NCBI GenBank assembly: GCA_002762735.1
Contig: PCVV01000009.1
Span: 1-48,060, forward strand
DNA from: Candidatus Pacearchaeota archaeon CG11_big_fil_rev_8_21_14_0_20_30_13
GTDB taxonomy: Archaea; Nanobdellota; Nanobdellia; Pacearchaeales; GW2011-AR1
Direction: 5' to 3'
Length of the DNA: 48,060 nt
Shown: positions 6,459-13,852 of the stretch, one piece after another
Layout: every line of letters starts with the position of its first letter
Numbering within the stretch: position 1 is the first letter of the stretch
Translations under genes and position numbers: made by a program
The notes under the pieces: generated by a model
Database searches by the model: none
What the model was told of the DNA's origin: nothing
What the model saw: only the letters and a program-made list of their open reading frames with translations

Positions 6459-8360
6459 ATGATAAATAAATTTTTCATTTTATTTTTATTTATGACCCTC
6501 AATCTTTCATTTGTTTACGCGCAAACTGCTTCACTTTTAACTAACGAAGATGCAATTTTTCAAATCGATGACGATACAGGCTTATTAATTGGGATAATCG
6601 ATAAAACTACTGGAATAAATTATTTAGATAAACCGTCAGGATTTGCATATTATACAAATAAGATTTGGCATGAAGACTATAACAAACCCTCTACATCAAA
6701 AGCAGATTTAGTCGCAAAAACCGCTACAGAGATTATTTTTTTAAAAGAGGAGGGAGATTTCTCTATAAAGTATATTTATCAAATTACAGATACAAATTTG
6801 CATTGGACTACAGAAATTTTATATACTGGAAATTCCGTTGTTAATGATTTTGAAACAAGAGTTTTTTTCGGATTAAATGAATCTATAGTAAGCGATTATG
6901 ACGTTTCTCCATTAATAAAAATTATTGGAGAGTATGATAAAATTGAAGTGTCCTCTAAGAAATATGCTGAAATCGAAAATGAGGGTGTTGTACTAAATCA
7001 ATTTTTAGGAGGACCGGATTATATTTATATTAATAACACTAATTCAGGAATACTTATACTTAATAATTATCCTATGGCGGGAAATGTCGGTTTTTCAATA
7101 TACAAAGAAGCCGATGTTCCTCTTTCCTATTTTTCAAGTATATTATATTTTGATAGTAAAAATAATAAACAAACTATAAAACTTACAATCTCTTTAGATA
7201 AAGAATTGAGTGTAGCAAAGAAAAAAGCATTTGAGTATGTTTCTTCATCTCCTTTAGCAATAGATGGTAAATGGTATATCACATTTCCAAGAAATATTAC
7301 GGATGAAGAGATTGCAACATTAAAATTAAATAATTATAAGTTTATTCAAATACATGGTTGGGCGCCAAATTATGGAGTTTATTCTTCATCGGGAAATTGG
7401 ACTGATTATTATGGGAATCCGTTAGATGTTGAAAAACTAAATAATTTAATTAGAAGATTTCAAGATAATGGAATGAGTGTTTTTTTGTATTTTAATGCTG
7501 CAGAAATGCAACATGATCAAGCACTTAAATCATATAAAGGTTATATTATGATTGATGAACAGGGAAATTATTCGAAAGGATACTGGACAGAAGGAATTCC
7601 TTATGACCAACTTTATGTCATGAGTTTACGGGAAGGTGCATGGAAAGAACATATCCTTCAAGATTTATCTGGAGTTTTAGATACGTATGAAGCGAACGGA
7701 ATTTTTTTAGATAGAAATGACTATCAAAATTTTCCGGATTATAATCCTGATTCGCCAAAATATTATTTTAATAAAAAAATAAATAAACCATACGGCGATC
7801 AAAACTATAATGCATTCTTAAAAGGCGCAATAGACTTAATCCATTCTAAAAATAAATATGTTATTTTAAATTTGCCTTTATCTATGAATTACATTCCTGA
7901 AGCTGATGGAATTTCTAGCGATTTTTTTTATCTTGAAATCGTAAAATACTTACACTCTTCATCTTTAGGAAAAACGCTTTATATTTTGCCGATAAACACC
8001 GTTACATTTCAAGTAGATTATACTGTACATAAATTAGAACTTGCCAATTTTTTAAAAAAACCCCATGTGTACGCAGGATCTCTTGCGCCATTTATCGTAG
8101 ATGAAGAATTAAATTATCGTGAAATTCAATTAAACAATCAAGAAAAATTACCGAGTAATACTTCTAATGATTTATTCGTAAACGAAACAATCTATTCCAC
8201 TGAAGAGAATCATACTTTTAATCAAAAATTGGATTTAAATAATGAACCTTCTAAAATGAAAAAAATTAGGAATGATCTTCTTATTGCAACTATTATCGGA
8301 GGAATTTTGATTCTTTCTTTGATCATTAAGATTTTTCTTTCTCGAAAAGAGGTTGCATGA
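6459..8360 (+). CDS. Secreted, membrane-anchored glycoside hydrolase-like protein
   Basis: The start at 6459 gives a good signal peptide (MINKFFILFLFMTLNLSFVY, then AQT); an in-frame ATG at 6381 lies upstream of the TATA box and is unlikely to be transcribed. After cleavage comes a beta-rich domain (about 25-240), then a probable TIM barrel (about 255-540) with KFIQIHGWAPNYG, GMSVFLYFNAAEM and GIFLDRNDYQ, where the Asp after the hydrophobic strand is a candidate nucleophile. The C-terminus has one membrane helix (LLIATIIGGILILSLIIKIF) and a short basic tail, so the enzyme domain faces outward. Family not assigned; the substrate is presumably a surface polysaccharide. Its 3' end overlaps cbf5 by 35 bases. 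Confidence 0.65.
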   Translation: MINKFFILFLFMTLNLSFVYAQTASLLTNEDAIFQIDDDTGLLIGIIDKTTGINYLDKPSGFAYYTNKIWHEDYNKPSTSKADLVAKTATEIIFLKEEGDFSIKYIYQITDTNLHWTTEILYTGNSVVNDFETRVFFGLNESIVSDYDVSPLIKIIGEYDKIEVSSKKYAEIENEGVVLNQFLGGPDYIYINNTNSGILILNNYPMAGNVGFSIYKEADVPLSYFSSILYFDSKNNKQTIKLTISLDKELSVAKKKAFEYVSSSPLAIDGKWYITFPRNITDEEIATLKLNNYKFIQIHGWAPNYGVYSSSGNWTDYYGNPLDVEKLNNLIRRFQDNGMSVFLYFNAAEMQHDQALKSYKGYIMIDEQGNYSKGYWTEGIPYDQLYVMSLREGAWKEHILQDLSGVLDTYEANGIFLDRNDYQNFPDYNPDSPKYYFNKKINKPYGDQNYNAFLKGAIDLIHSKNKYVILNLPLSMNYIPEADGISSDFFYLEIVKYLHSSSLGKTLYILPINTVTFQVDYTVHKLELANFLKKPHVYAGSLAPFIVDEELNYREIQLNNQEKLPSNTSNDLFVNETIYSTEENHTFNQKLDLNNEPSKMKKIRNDLLIATIIGGILILSLIIKIFLSRKEVA

Positions 8361-9228
8361 CAAATTCACCTTTAGCAAAAACTTCGACATCATCCACAAC
8401 TTTGTAAATTCCAATAAACTCTTCCTTTGAAAAAATTGAGATAACTTTTCCTTTTTCAAAATTTTGTTTTTTAAGGAGATCTTCATAATGAATTGGCTTA
8501 CCAGTGTAAATTCTTTTGAGATTTGACTCCCCAATAAAAACTGGTTCAATAAGTTCAAAAATTATCTCCCCGGGGATTAGGATTTCTCTTAAAAGAGTTT
8601 CATTTCCTCCTTGGTACTCTTGAACTGCTTTTTCAAAATCATACAAGTTTACAGAAGGATAATTCTTATCCTCTTCGGAGAAAATTCCTGCTTCTGTTCT
8701 TCTTAATTCCAGCATATGCGCACCAATCCCCAATTCTTTTCCAAGATCATCAATTAATTTTCTTATGTATGTTCCTCCTTGCACTCTTGCAGAGAATAAT
8801 ACATCTTTTCCATCGCTTTCTAAAAGTTTAAAGGAATGGATTTCTCTTTCTCTCTCTGCCCTTTTTACTCTTGATCTTACTGGAGGCATTTGAATGATTA
8901 TTCCAGAAAATTTCTCTTTTATCACACTTCCAATTTTTTTTAAAGAAACTTCCTCATGAAATCTTGCAATTCCAAGATAATTTTTATTCTCTCCAAGAAA
9001 ATACCCTGTCAATTTGCAAGCTCGATTTAATGCAATGGGCAAAACACCAGTTACTTTGGGGTCAAGAGTTCCAAAGTGGGAAGTTTTTCTTAAACCAAGA
9101 CTTTTTCTAACAAAATCCGAAACATTAAAACTTGTCGGACCGGCTGGTTTATCGATATTAATTATAGAAAATTCTAATAATTCTTTTATTGATTTCGAAT
9201 TTTTTATTTTTTCTATTGAAAGCTTCAT
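8326..9228 (-). CDS. cbf5: tRNA/rRNA pseudouridine synthase Cbf5 (TruB family)
   Basis: Archaeal Cbf5 is the catalytic subunit of H/ACA guide ribonucleoproteins and can also modify tRNA uridine 55 without a guide. The 300 residues show the TruB core (INIDKPAGPTSF) and the catalytic motif HFGTLDPKVTGVLPIAL with its Asp, then QGGTYIRKLIDDLGKELG and the C-terminal PUA domain (about 215-295, with KGKVISIF and FVMQPL). The length is slightly below the usual archaeal 330. It converges with the glycosidase-like gene and overlaps it by 35 bases. Confidence 0.93.
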   Translation of the reverse strand: MKLSIEKIKNSKSIKELLEFSIINIDKPAGPTSFNVSDFVRKSLGLRKTSHFGTLDPKVTGVLPIALNRACKLTGYFLGENKNYLGIARFHEEVSLKKIGSVIKEKFSGIIIQMPPVRSRVKRAEREREIHSFKLLESDGKDVLFSARVQGGTYIRKLIDDLGKELGIGAHMLELRRTEAGIFSEEDKNYPSVNLYDFEKAVQEYQGGNETLLREILIPGEIIFELIEPVFIGESNLKRIYTGKPIHYEDLLKKQNFEKGKVISIFSKEEFIGIYKVVDDVEVFAKGEFVMQPLFEKEKS

Positions 9229-9280
9229 GGGAAAGAGATATAAAACAAACTTTTAAATTGTTCTGAACATTGAGATTAAA

Positions 9281-10111
9281 ATGTTACAACCTAAAAAGAA
9301 ATCATTTGGATATTACATCTATTTGGGCTATCTTTTTTCATCTAAAAAAGATCCATCCATAAATCAAGTTAAATTAATGATGAACCTTTCACAAATTGAT
9401 GATTCTATTTTAATAATTGATGATCTCTTGGATAAGTCTAAAAAAAGAAATGGAAAAAAATGTTTGTATCTTAAAATTGGCATTAAAGAGGCCAAAATTG
9501 AAGCTAAAAAAATTGAAAAAAAGGCTAAAGACAATTTAAAAATTTTAATTAAAGAGTTTGATTTGAAAAAAAAAGAGAAAGTTTTGGAGATATTCGAAAA
9601 ATTTTTAAGTGAAATTAAAGAAGGCCAAAAAATTGACCAAATAAATTCTCACTTTCACAAATATGATAAAATGCTCGAAAAGAGATATTTTAAAATGATA
9701 AAACTTTTTACGGGGGGTCAGATAAAGAGGGGTTTAGAAATTGGACAAATTTTTGGGAACGGAAGAATAAATAGAACTTTAAGTAAAAATGCCGAAAGAA
9801 TTGGAATGATTAGGCAAATCCTTGATGATTTCGAAGACTATTTTAATCTCCATCATGAACCATTAGGAGATTTAAAAAACAATTCTAACCGATTTCCTGA
9901 AATTGTTTTTATGAAAGAAGGGGGAAATAAAAAAGAAATTTTTGATTTATTAAAACAAGAAAAGTATGCCTTAATAAAAGAAAAAATTTTGAATAAAAAA
10001 GTTAGAAAAGATATTTTTTTATATTGCAAATCCATTTATAAAAAACTAGATAAAAACTTAATTGAATTATCTAGATTAGAAATTCCAAACTTCCAAAAAA
10101 TTATTCAGTAA
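9281..10111 (+). CDS. Polyprenyl synthetase (isoprenyl diphosphate synthase) family protein
   Basis: Enzymes of this family join isopentenyl diphosphate to allylic diphosphates to make lipid side chains. The 276 residues keep both aspartate-rich motifs: DDSILIIDDLLDKSKKRNGK (DDxxD at about 47-51) and RQILDDFEDYF (second DDxxD, around 185). The protein is short and very lysine-rich between the motifs, so it is a divergent member. It is divergent from cbf5 with a 50-base spacer and converges on the radical SAM gene. Substrate and chain length cannot be read from the sequence. Confidence 0.75.
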   Translation: MLQPKKKSFGYYIYLGYLFSSKKDPSINQVKLMMNLSQIDDSILIIDDLLDKSKKRNGKKCLYLKIGIKEAKIEAKKIEKKAKDNLKILIKEFDLKKKEKVLEIFEKFLSEIKEGQKIDQINSHFHKYDKMLEKRYFKMIKLFTGGQIKRGLEIGQIFGNGRINRTLSKNAERIGMIRQILDDFEDYFNLHHEPLGDLKNNSNRFPEIVFMKEGGNKKEIFDLLKQEKYALIKEKILNKKVRKDIFLYCKSIYKKLDKNLIELSRLEIPNFQKIIQ

Positions 10112-10113
10112 AT

Positions 10114-11133
10114 TCATGAAAAATTCTCCTTAAGAACTTCTTCTCTATCAAATGTAGGATATTCCTCAATTTTGTAAACTTCAAATTTACTTGTTAAGTT
10201 TAATACTTTTTTTGGATTTAAAATTAATTGGTCCTTCTCTTTGTCTAAAAAGAAATCAGTTGAGGAAAGAAATTTTTTGTTCGATTTTTTAGTTGAAAAA
10301 TAAACTACTGTTCCTTCACCGGTTTTTTTTGAAAATGGAATAATTTTATAATTTTTTAATCTATTTTCATATTGAGACCAATTTTTCAATTTTGAAGTGC
10401 AAAGATGAATATCTATTTTTAATTTCTCCTTTTCTAATCTTTTTATCAAATTTTTCCCGGAAGAAATGGATTCCTTTACAGTATATCCCCCTTTATTTAA
10501 TTTGTACCTTTTTAACATTAAAGCACCCAAGACTTCTCCTACCTCTAGTTCATTTAAATTTAAAAAAGAGATTTCATCTTTAATCTTAATAATAAAATTA
10601 TAAATCTCTTCTATTTTATCTGGAAAGCAAGGGATTTCAATTCCAATATTTTCTTTTTTCCAAAACTTTTTGGCAAGCTTTATTTTTTCTATTTCTTCAG
10701 AAATATTTTTAGTTAAATCTGGATGAAATCTTACTTCATCTACAAATTCTGAAAGTACTTTTAAGTTTTTTTCATTTACTAGCTTTGTTGAAAGATAAAT
10801 ATGAATGTGAAATTTTTTTCCAAATTTTTTCTTTAATGCTTTTCCTAACTTTTTCGTTCTTGCTAGTTTTAAAAGAGGATCTCCTCCAGTTAATGAACAC
10901 CCTTTTGCACCTGAATTTTCTACTTCTTTTACCAAGTCAGTTATAATCTTTACTGGTCTTTCATTTGCATAAATTTTGTCTACATTTTTTCTCATTTTGG
11001 AAAGTGGACAAAAATCGCAACCTCTTGAACATAATCCCGTAACAAAAAGAACTAATTTTTTTCCCTTTACACACATTTGACAGCCCATTGGAAGATTTCC
11101 AGAAAGATAAGATCCATAATTTGTTTTTTTCAT
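10114..11133 (-). CDS. Radical SAM domain protein (COG2108-like)
   Basis: The 339-residue protein has the radical SAM cluster motif in TGLCSRGCDFCPLS, with Cys35, Cys39 and Cys42 binding the 4Fe-4S cluster that cleaves S-adenosylmethionine. The SAM-binding segment SLTGGDPLLKLARTKKLG follows. An extra CxxC pair lies upstream (GCQMCVKG, Cys18 and Cys21). This layout agrees with the archaeal group related to pyruvate formate-lyase activating enzyme; its reaction is unknown. The gene stops 3 bases from the end of the prenyl synthase gene (convergent) and lies one base downstream of the fur-like gene, so it is probably in the same transcript. Confidence 0.8.
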   Translation of the reverse strand: MKKTNYGSYLSGNLPMGCQMCVKGKKLVLFVTGLCSRGCDFCPLSKMRKNVDKIYANERPVKIITDLVKEVENSGAKGCSLTGGDPLLKLARTKKLGKALKKKFGKKFHIHIYLSTKLVNEKNLKVLSEFVDEVRFHPDLTKNISEEIEKIKLAKKFWKKENIGIEIPCFPDKIEEIYNFIIKIKDEISFLNLNELEVGEVLGALMLKRYKLNKGGYTVKESISSGKNLIKRLEKEKLKIDIHLCTSKLKNWSQYENRLKNYKIIPFSKKTGEGTVVYFSTKKSNKKFLSSTDFFLDKEKDQLILNPKKVLNLTSKFEVYKIEEYPTFDREEVLKENFS

Positions 11134-11134
11134 T

Positions 11135-11503
11135 TTATTTTTTTAGACAGTCTTGACAAATGCCAGTTAAGTCAATTTGAAAATGGCAAACTTCTTCAAC
11201 TATCCCACTTTTTAAAAAATCTACTTTTTTTATATCTAAGTGTTTTGTTTTTTTGCAAATTTTACAAGTAAAATGACAATGATTCTCTTTATTTGTCGAA
11301 TATATTGCTCTTCTATTACAAAGATAAGAATGAAGTTTTCCTTCGTTTTGAAAATCTTTTAAAAATCGATAAATTGTTGCAATTCCGATTGTTGTATCTT
11401 TTTTTATAATTTCTTTGTGAAGTGTTTGTGCATCGAAAAAATTACTAAAATTTTTCATTTCATTTTTTATTAACTCGGCTTGTTTGGTCTTTCTTTGTCT
11501 CAT
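11135..11503 (-). CDS. Fur-family metal-responsive transcriptional regulator
   Basis: A winged-helix DNA-binding part (IGIATIYRFLKDFQNEGKLH) is followed by a metal-binding part (NHCHFTCKICKKTKH and GICQDCLKK), the two CxxC pairs being the structural zinc site. The ATG at 11503 is chosen over 11554: a TATA-like TTTAAAAA lies about 30 bases before it and a 9-bp inverted repeat sits directly upstream, so 11554 would lie outside the transcript. This gives 122 residues. The radical SAM gene follows after one base and may be in the same regulon. Which metal or signal it senses is unknown. Confidence 0.85.
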   Translation of the reverse strand: MRQRKTKQAELIKNEMKNFSNFFDAQTLHKEIIKKDTTIGIATIYRFLKDFQNEGKLHSYLCNRRAIYSTNKENHCHFTCKICKKTKHLDIKKVDFLKSGIVEEVCHFQIDLTGICQDCLKK

Positions 11504-11528
11504 CTTATTGATAATCAAAATCAATAAG
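11504..11528. promoter_or_regulatory. Candidate Fur-type operator: 9-bp perfect inverted repeat
   Basis: CTTATTGAT (11504-11512) is the exact reverse complement of ATCAATAAG (11520-11528), separated by seven bases. The repeat touches the ATG at 11503 and lies between it and the TATA-like element at about 11529-11537, so it covers the predicted transcription start of the fur-like gene. That is where an autorepressor would bind. The arms resemble the TGATAAT part of bacterial Fur boxes. Confidence 0.6.
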
Positions 11529-11571
11529 CTTTTTAAACCTATTTTTTTATTCATTATATGCTAAACACCAT

Positions 11572-11706
11572 TTGGATCTACTCTTTAGTAAGCATTTTTG
11601 TTACAAAAAAGAAAATTTAAAATTAGAAGATAATCCAGAAATCCCTGGGGAATATTATTTTTTTGTGGAAGGGGTAGAAACAAAATGTTGGATTCCACGC
11701 AGATAA
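11572..11706 (+). pseudogene. Short unassigned frame, possible gene remnant
   Basis: A 44-codon plus-strand frame begins with TTG at 11572 (no ATG is available) and ends in TAA at 11704. It reads as plausible protein in its second half (NPEIPGEYYFFVEGVETKCW), unlike random AT-rich sequence, but matches nothing I recognise. It may be the tail of a lost gene or a small gene with a weak start. Confidence 0.25.
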
Positions 11707-11724
11707 CTTAAAAATATAGCTTTA

Positions 11725-11898
11725 ATGAAAAATAGAAGCAAAGATATTTTGACTGTCTTAATTCCATCAGAAATGATTTACGAAATTAATCGTAAAAAGA
11801 AAAATACGGACTTTAACTCAATTTACACTTTTTTTTGTGAAGCTTATAATAACAAGCAAACAGATTTCGAAAGTGGGAAAAAAGAGAATAGTTTATAA
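11725..11898 (+). CDS. Small ribbon-helix-helix-like protein
   Basis: ATG at 11725 opens a 57-codon frame. DILTVLIPSEMIYEINRKKK followed by DFNSIYTFFCEAYNN looks like a strand and two helices of a ribbon-helix-helix fold, similar in plan to the protein at 1616. The last codons and stop (TTA TAA, 11893-11898) lie inside the TATA box of the S19e operon, so expression of the two may be linked. The function is inferred from pattern only. Confidence 0.45.
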   Translation: MKNRSKDILTVLIPSEMIYEINRKKKNTDFNSIYTFFCEAYNNKQTDFESGKKENSL

Positions 11899-11901
11899 AC
11901 C
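11890..11901 (+). promoter_or_regulatory. TATA-box promoter of the S19e operon
   Basis: AGTTTATAAACC matches, with one T fewer, the AGTTTTATAAACC found in front of rpl1 and rpl3. Transcription should start about 25 bases downstream, near 11920, leaving a leader of about 50 bases before the rps19e ATG at 11973. Confidence 0.65.
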
Positions 11902-11927
11902 AAGATTTCTGAATACTTTTAAGTTAA

Positions 11928-11966
11928 ATGAACTTCGGTTCAATTTATTTCCGAAAGGAAAGCTAA
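11928..11966 (+). promoter_or_regulatory. Structured leader RNA of the S19e operon: two tetraloop hairpins
   Basis: TGAAC-TTCG-GTTCA (11929-11942) folds into a 5-bp stem capped by a UUCG tetraloop, and TTTCC-GAAA-GGAAA (11948-11961) into a 5-bp stem capped by a GNRA loop. TTCGG (11934-11938) is also complementary to CCGAA (11951-11955), so a competing pairing exists. A 12-codon frame MNFGSIYFRKES (11928-11966) runs through both hairpins and ends 6 bases before rps19e. Autogenous control is inferred from position. Confidence 0.45.
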
Positions 11967-11972
11967 ACTAAA

Positions 11973-12398
11973 ATGACAAGTGTATTTGAAATAAATGCTC
12001 AAGAGTATAATTTAAAGTTAGCAGAGGCTTTGAAAAAAATTCCAGAATTCAAAGAACCAGATTGGGCAAAATTAGTAAAATCTGGTCCAAGTAAAGAAAG
12101 ACCAATCGATGATTTAGATTTCTGGCATAAAAGAGCTGCAAGTATTTTAAGACAAATTTACAAAAAGAAAATTGTTGGAGTCAGCAAACTAAGAACAAAA
12201 TATGGTTCTAAAAAAAACAGGGGATTCAAGCCAGAAGAATTTAGAAAAGCAGGTGGAAAAATAATTAGAACAATCTTACAACAATCTGATAAAGCTGGTT
12301 TCACAGAAATTGCTAAAGATATAAGAGACGTTAGAAGTAAAAAACCAGGTAGACAATTAACCAAAAAAGGAAAAGATTTCTTGGAGGCAATAAAATAA
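11973..12398 (+). CDS. rps19e: 30S ribosomal protein S19e
   Basis: S19e is a small-subunit protein specific to archaea and eukaryotes that helps mature the 3' end of the small subunit rRNA. The 141 residues include the family pattern EPDWAKLVKSGPSKERP and DFWHKRAASILRQIY, then VSKLRTKYGSKKNRGFKPEE. It is the first gene of a three-gene operon and follows the structured leader. The stop is 1 base from rpl39e. Confidence 0.95.
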   Translation: MTSVFEINAQEYNLKLAEALKKIPEFKEPDWAKLVKSGPSKERPIDDLDFWHKRAASILRQIYKKKIVGVSKLRTKYGSKKNRGFKPEEFRKAGGKIIRTILQQSDKAGFTEIAKDIRDVRSKKPGRQLTKKGKDFLEAIK

Positions 12399-12399
12399 A

Positions 12400-12603
12400 A
12401 TGGGAATTAAATACAAGAGGAAAAAAGAAAAGTTAACAACTAAAGGAAAGCAAACTAAATGGGCTCCAGTTTGGGCAGTTTTAAGAAAATTTGGACCTGG
12501 AAAAAGAATCCACCCTTCTGTTATAACTCATGAAAAAAGATCATGGAGAAGAACTAAACTTCATATTAAACCAGGAATAAGAAGAAAATCTCATTTCGGA
12601 TAA
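12400..12603 (+). CDS. rpl39e: 50S ribosomal protein L39e
   Basis: L39e lines the nascent-peptide exit tunnel. The core KQTKWAPVWAVLRKFGPG and KRSWRRTKLHIKPG matches the family (PVW... RRHWRRTKL). The archaeal protein is usually about 51 residues; this one has 67, with extra residues in the middle (KRIHPSVITHE) and a basic C-terminal tail (KPGIRRKSHFG). Placed between S19e and L31e, as in many archaea. Confidence 0.9.
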   Translation: MGIKYKRKKEKLTTKGKQTKWAPVWAVLRKFGPGKRIHPSVITHEKRSWRRTKLHIKPGIRRKSHFG

Positions 12604-12607
12604 GAAA

Positions 12608-13219
12608 ATGGCAGAAAAAGAAATAAAAAAATCAATAAAGGTTGAAAAAGAATACGTGATTCCCTTAAGAGAAAAATGTAGGCCAAGTCCTAGTTATAAA
12701 AAAACTCCTAAGGCAGTTAAAACAGTAAAGGAATTTCTAGTTAAACATATGAAGATTAGAGATAGGGATTTAAACAAAATAAAAATTGATTCTTATTTGA
12801 ACGAACAACTTTGGATAAAAGGAATAAAAAAACCAATTTACAAAGTTAAAGTCAAAGCAGTAAAAGAAGGAGATATTGTGAGGGTTTATGCGACAGATTT
12901 GCCTTCTAAATTAAAGTTTAAAAAATTAAGAGAAGAAAAAGGTGAAATAAAAGCCAAGATAGATGCAGAAAAACAAAAAACTTTGATGGAAAAAGCAAAG
13001 GAAAGTATAAAGGGTAAAAAAGATTCTAAGGAAGATTCGAAAGAGGAGAGTACGGAAGAAAAAATTGAAGAAGAAGAAAAAGAAGAAACTTCCAAAGTAG
13101 CACAAGAGCAAATCGAAAAAGATAGTACTAAATCTATGAAACATGTTGCAAAGCCAAAATCTACTAAAGAGAGTAGAAATGCTCAGGTAGGATATAATTC
13201 AACTTCAAGAGGCCGTTAG
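12608..13219 (+). CDS. rpl31e: 50S ribosomal protein L31e with a long charged C-terminal extension
   Basis: Residues about 12-95 are a standard L31e (EKEYVIPLREKC, KKTPKAVKTVKEFLVKHMK, YLNEQLWIKGIKKPIYKVKV). The rest, about 100 residues, is low-complexity Lys/Glu/Ser (KEDSKEESTEEKIEEEEKEE) ending GYNSTSRGR, so the protein is about twice the usual length. The extension is probably disordered. It ends next to the stop of the convergent ogg gene with no gap. Confidence 0.92.
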   Translation: MAEKEIKKSIKVEKEYVIPLREKCRPSPSYKKTPKAVKTVKEFLVKHMKIRDRDLNKIKIDSYLNEQLWIKGIKKPIYKVKVKAVKEGDIVRVYATDLPSKLKFKKLREEKGEIKAKIDAEKQKTLMEKAKESIKGKKDSKEDSKEESTEEKIEEEEKEETSKVAQEQIEKDSTKSMKHVAKPKSTKESRNAQVGYNSTSRGR

Positions 13220-13852
13220 TTATTTCAGAATTTTCCCTGTTTCCAAATACCACAAATATAAATCGAGTTCTCCTAAGTGAAGTCCAGTTTTTTTACTTAT
13301 TTTCTTAAGTGCATTTTCAATTTCGAGATATCTTTTTGGGGTTAAACTTTTGTTTCTTGGTTTTTCAATTAATCCATATCTTACAAGCAAGTCAATGATA
13401 TGGAAATCAATTATCGCAAGATTTTTATAACCAATATTTCTCAAGAAGTGGCTTGCTTCTTTCATTCCGAGACCCTTAATATTTTTCACAACCCATTCTC
13501 TTAAAATAAGATCGTCTTGAATTTTTATTAGTAATGCGATCAAATCATCTTTTTTGGAACGTGATTCAACTATATATTTAGCTCTTGTATTTGGAAATCT
13601 ATGACCAAGTGAGGTTAATTTTTGTGAAAGCTTTTTTTCATTTAATGTTAAAAACTCATTTCCTATTTCTTTTTGGATTTTTATCCCTCCTTGAGCTGAA
13701 AAGTTTGCTGTCATAAGACAAAAACAAAGTTCTTTGAAAATTTCATTTGACCCAGAAGAACCTATTTTTTCAAATTCTTTTGAACGCATATCAATCTCTT
13801 TTTTAATTTTAGAATTTCTAAGATTTTCAATTTCTTTGATTAACTTTTTCAT
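13220..13852 (-). CDS. ogg: 8-oxoguanine DNA glycosylase/AP lyase, Ogg2 (archaeal) type
   Basis: Removes oxidised guanine from DNA in base excision repair. The 210 residues contain the helix-hairpin-helix and catalytic pair in KGLGMKEASHFLRNIGYKN followed by LAIIDFHIIDLLVRYG, where Lys (GMKEA) and Asp (IIDFH) are the catalytic residues of Ogg2. RFPNTRAKYI matches the substrate-side helix. The N-terminus overlaps the nth stop by 4 bases (ATGA), so the two repair genes are translationally coupled. Confidence 0.9.
   Translation of the reverse strand: MKKLIKEIENLRNSKIKKEIDMRSKEFEKIGSSGSNEIFKELCFCLMTANFSAQGGIKIQKEIGNEFLTLNEKKLSQKLTSLGHRFPNTRAKYIVESRSKKDDLIALLIKIQDDLILREWVVKNIKGLGMKEASHFLRNIGYKNLAIIDFHIIDLLVRYGLIEKPRNKSLTPKRYLEIENALKKISKKTGLHLGELDLYLWYLETGKILK

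Noticed and set aside
11504..11554. ATG at 11554 as start of the fur-like gene
   Set aside because: The TATA element and inverted repeat lie downstream of it, and the extra 17 residues are not part of the Fur fold.
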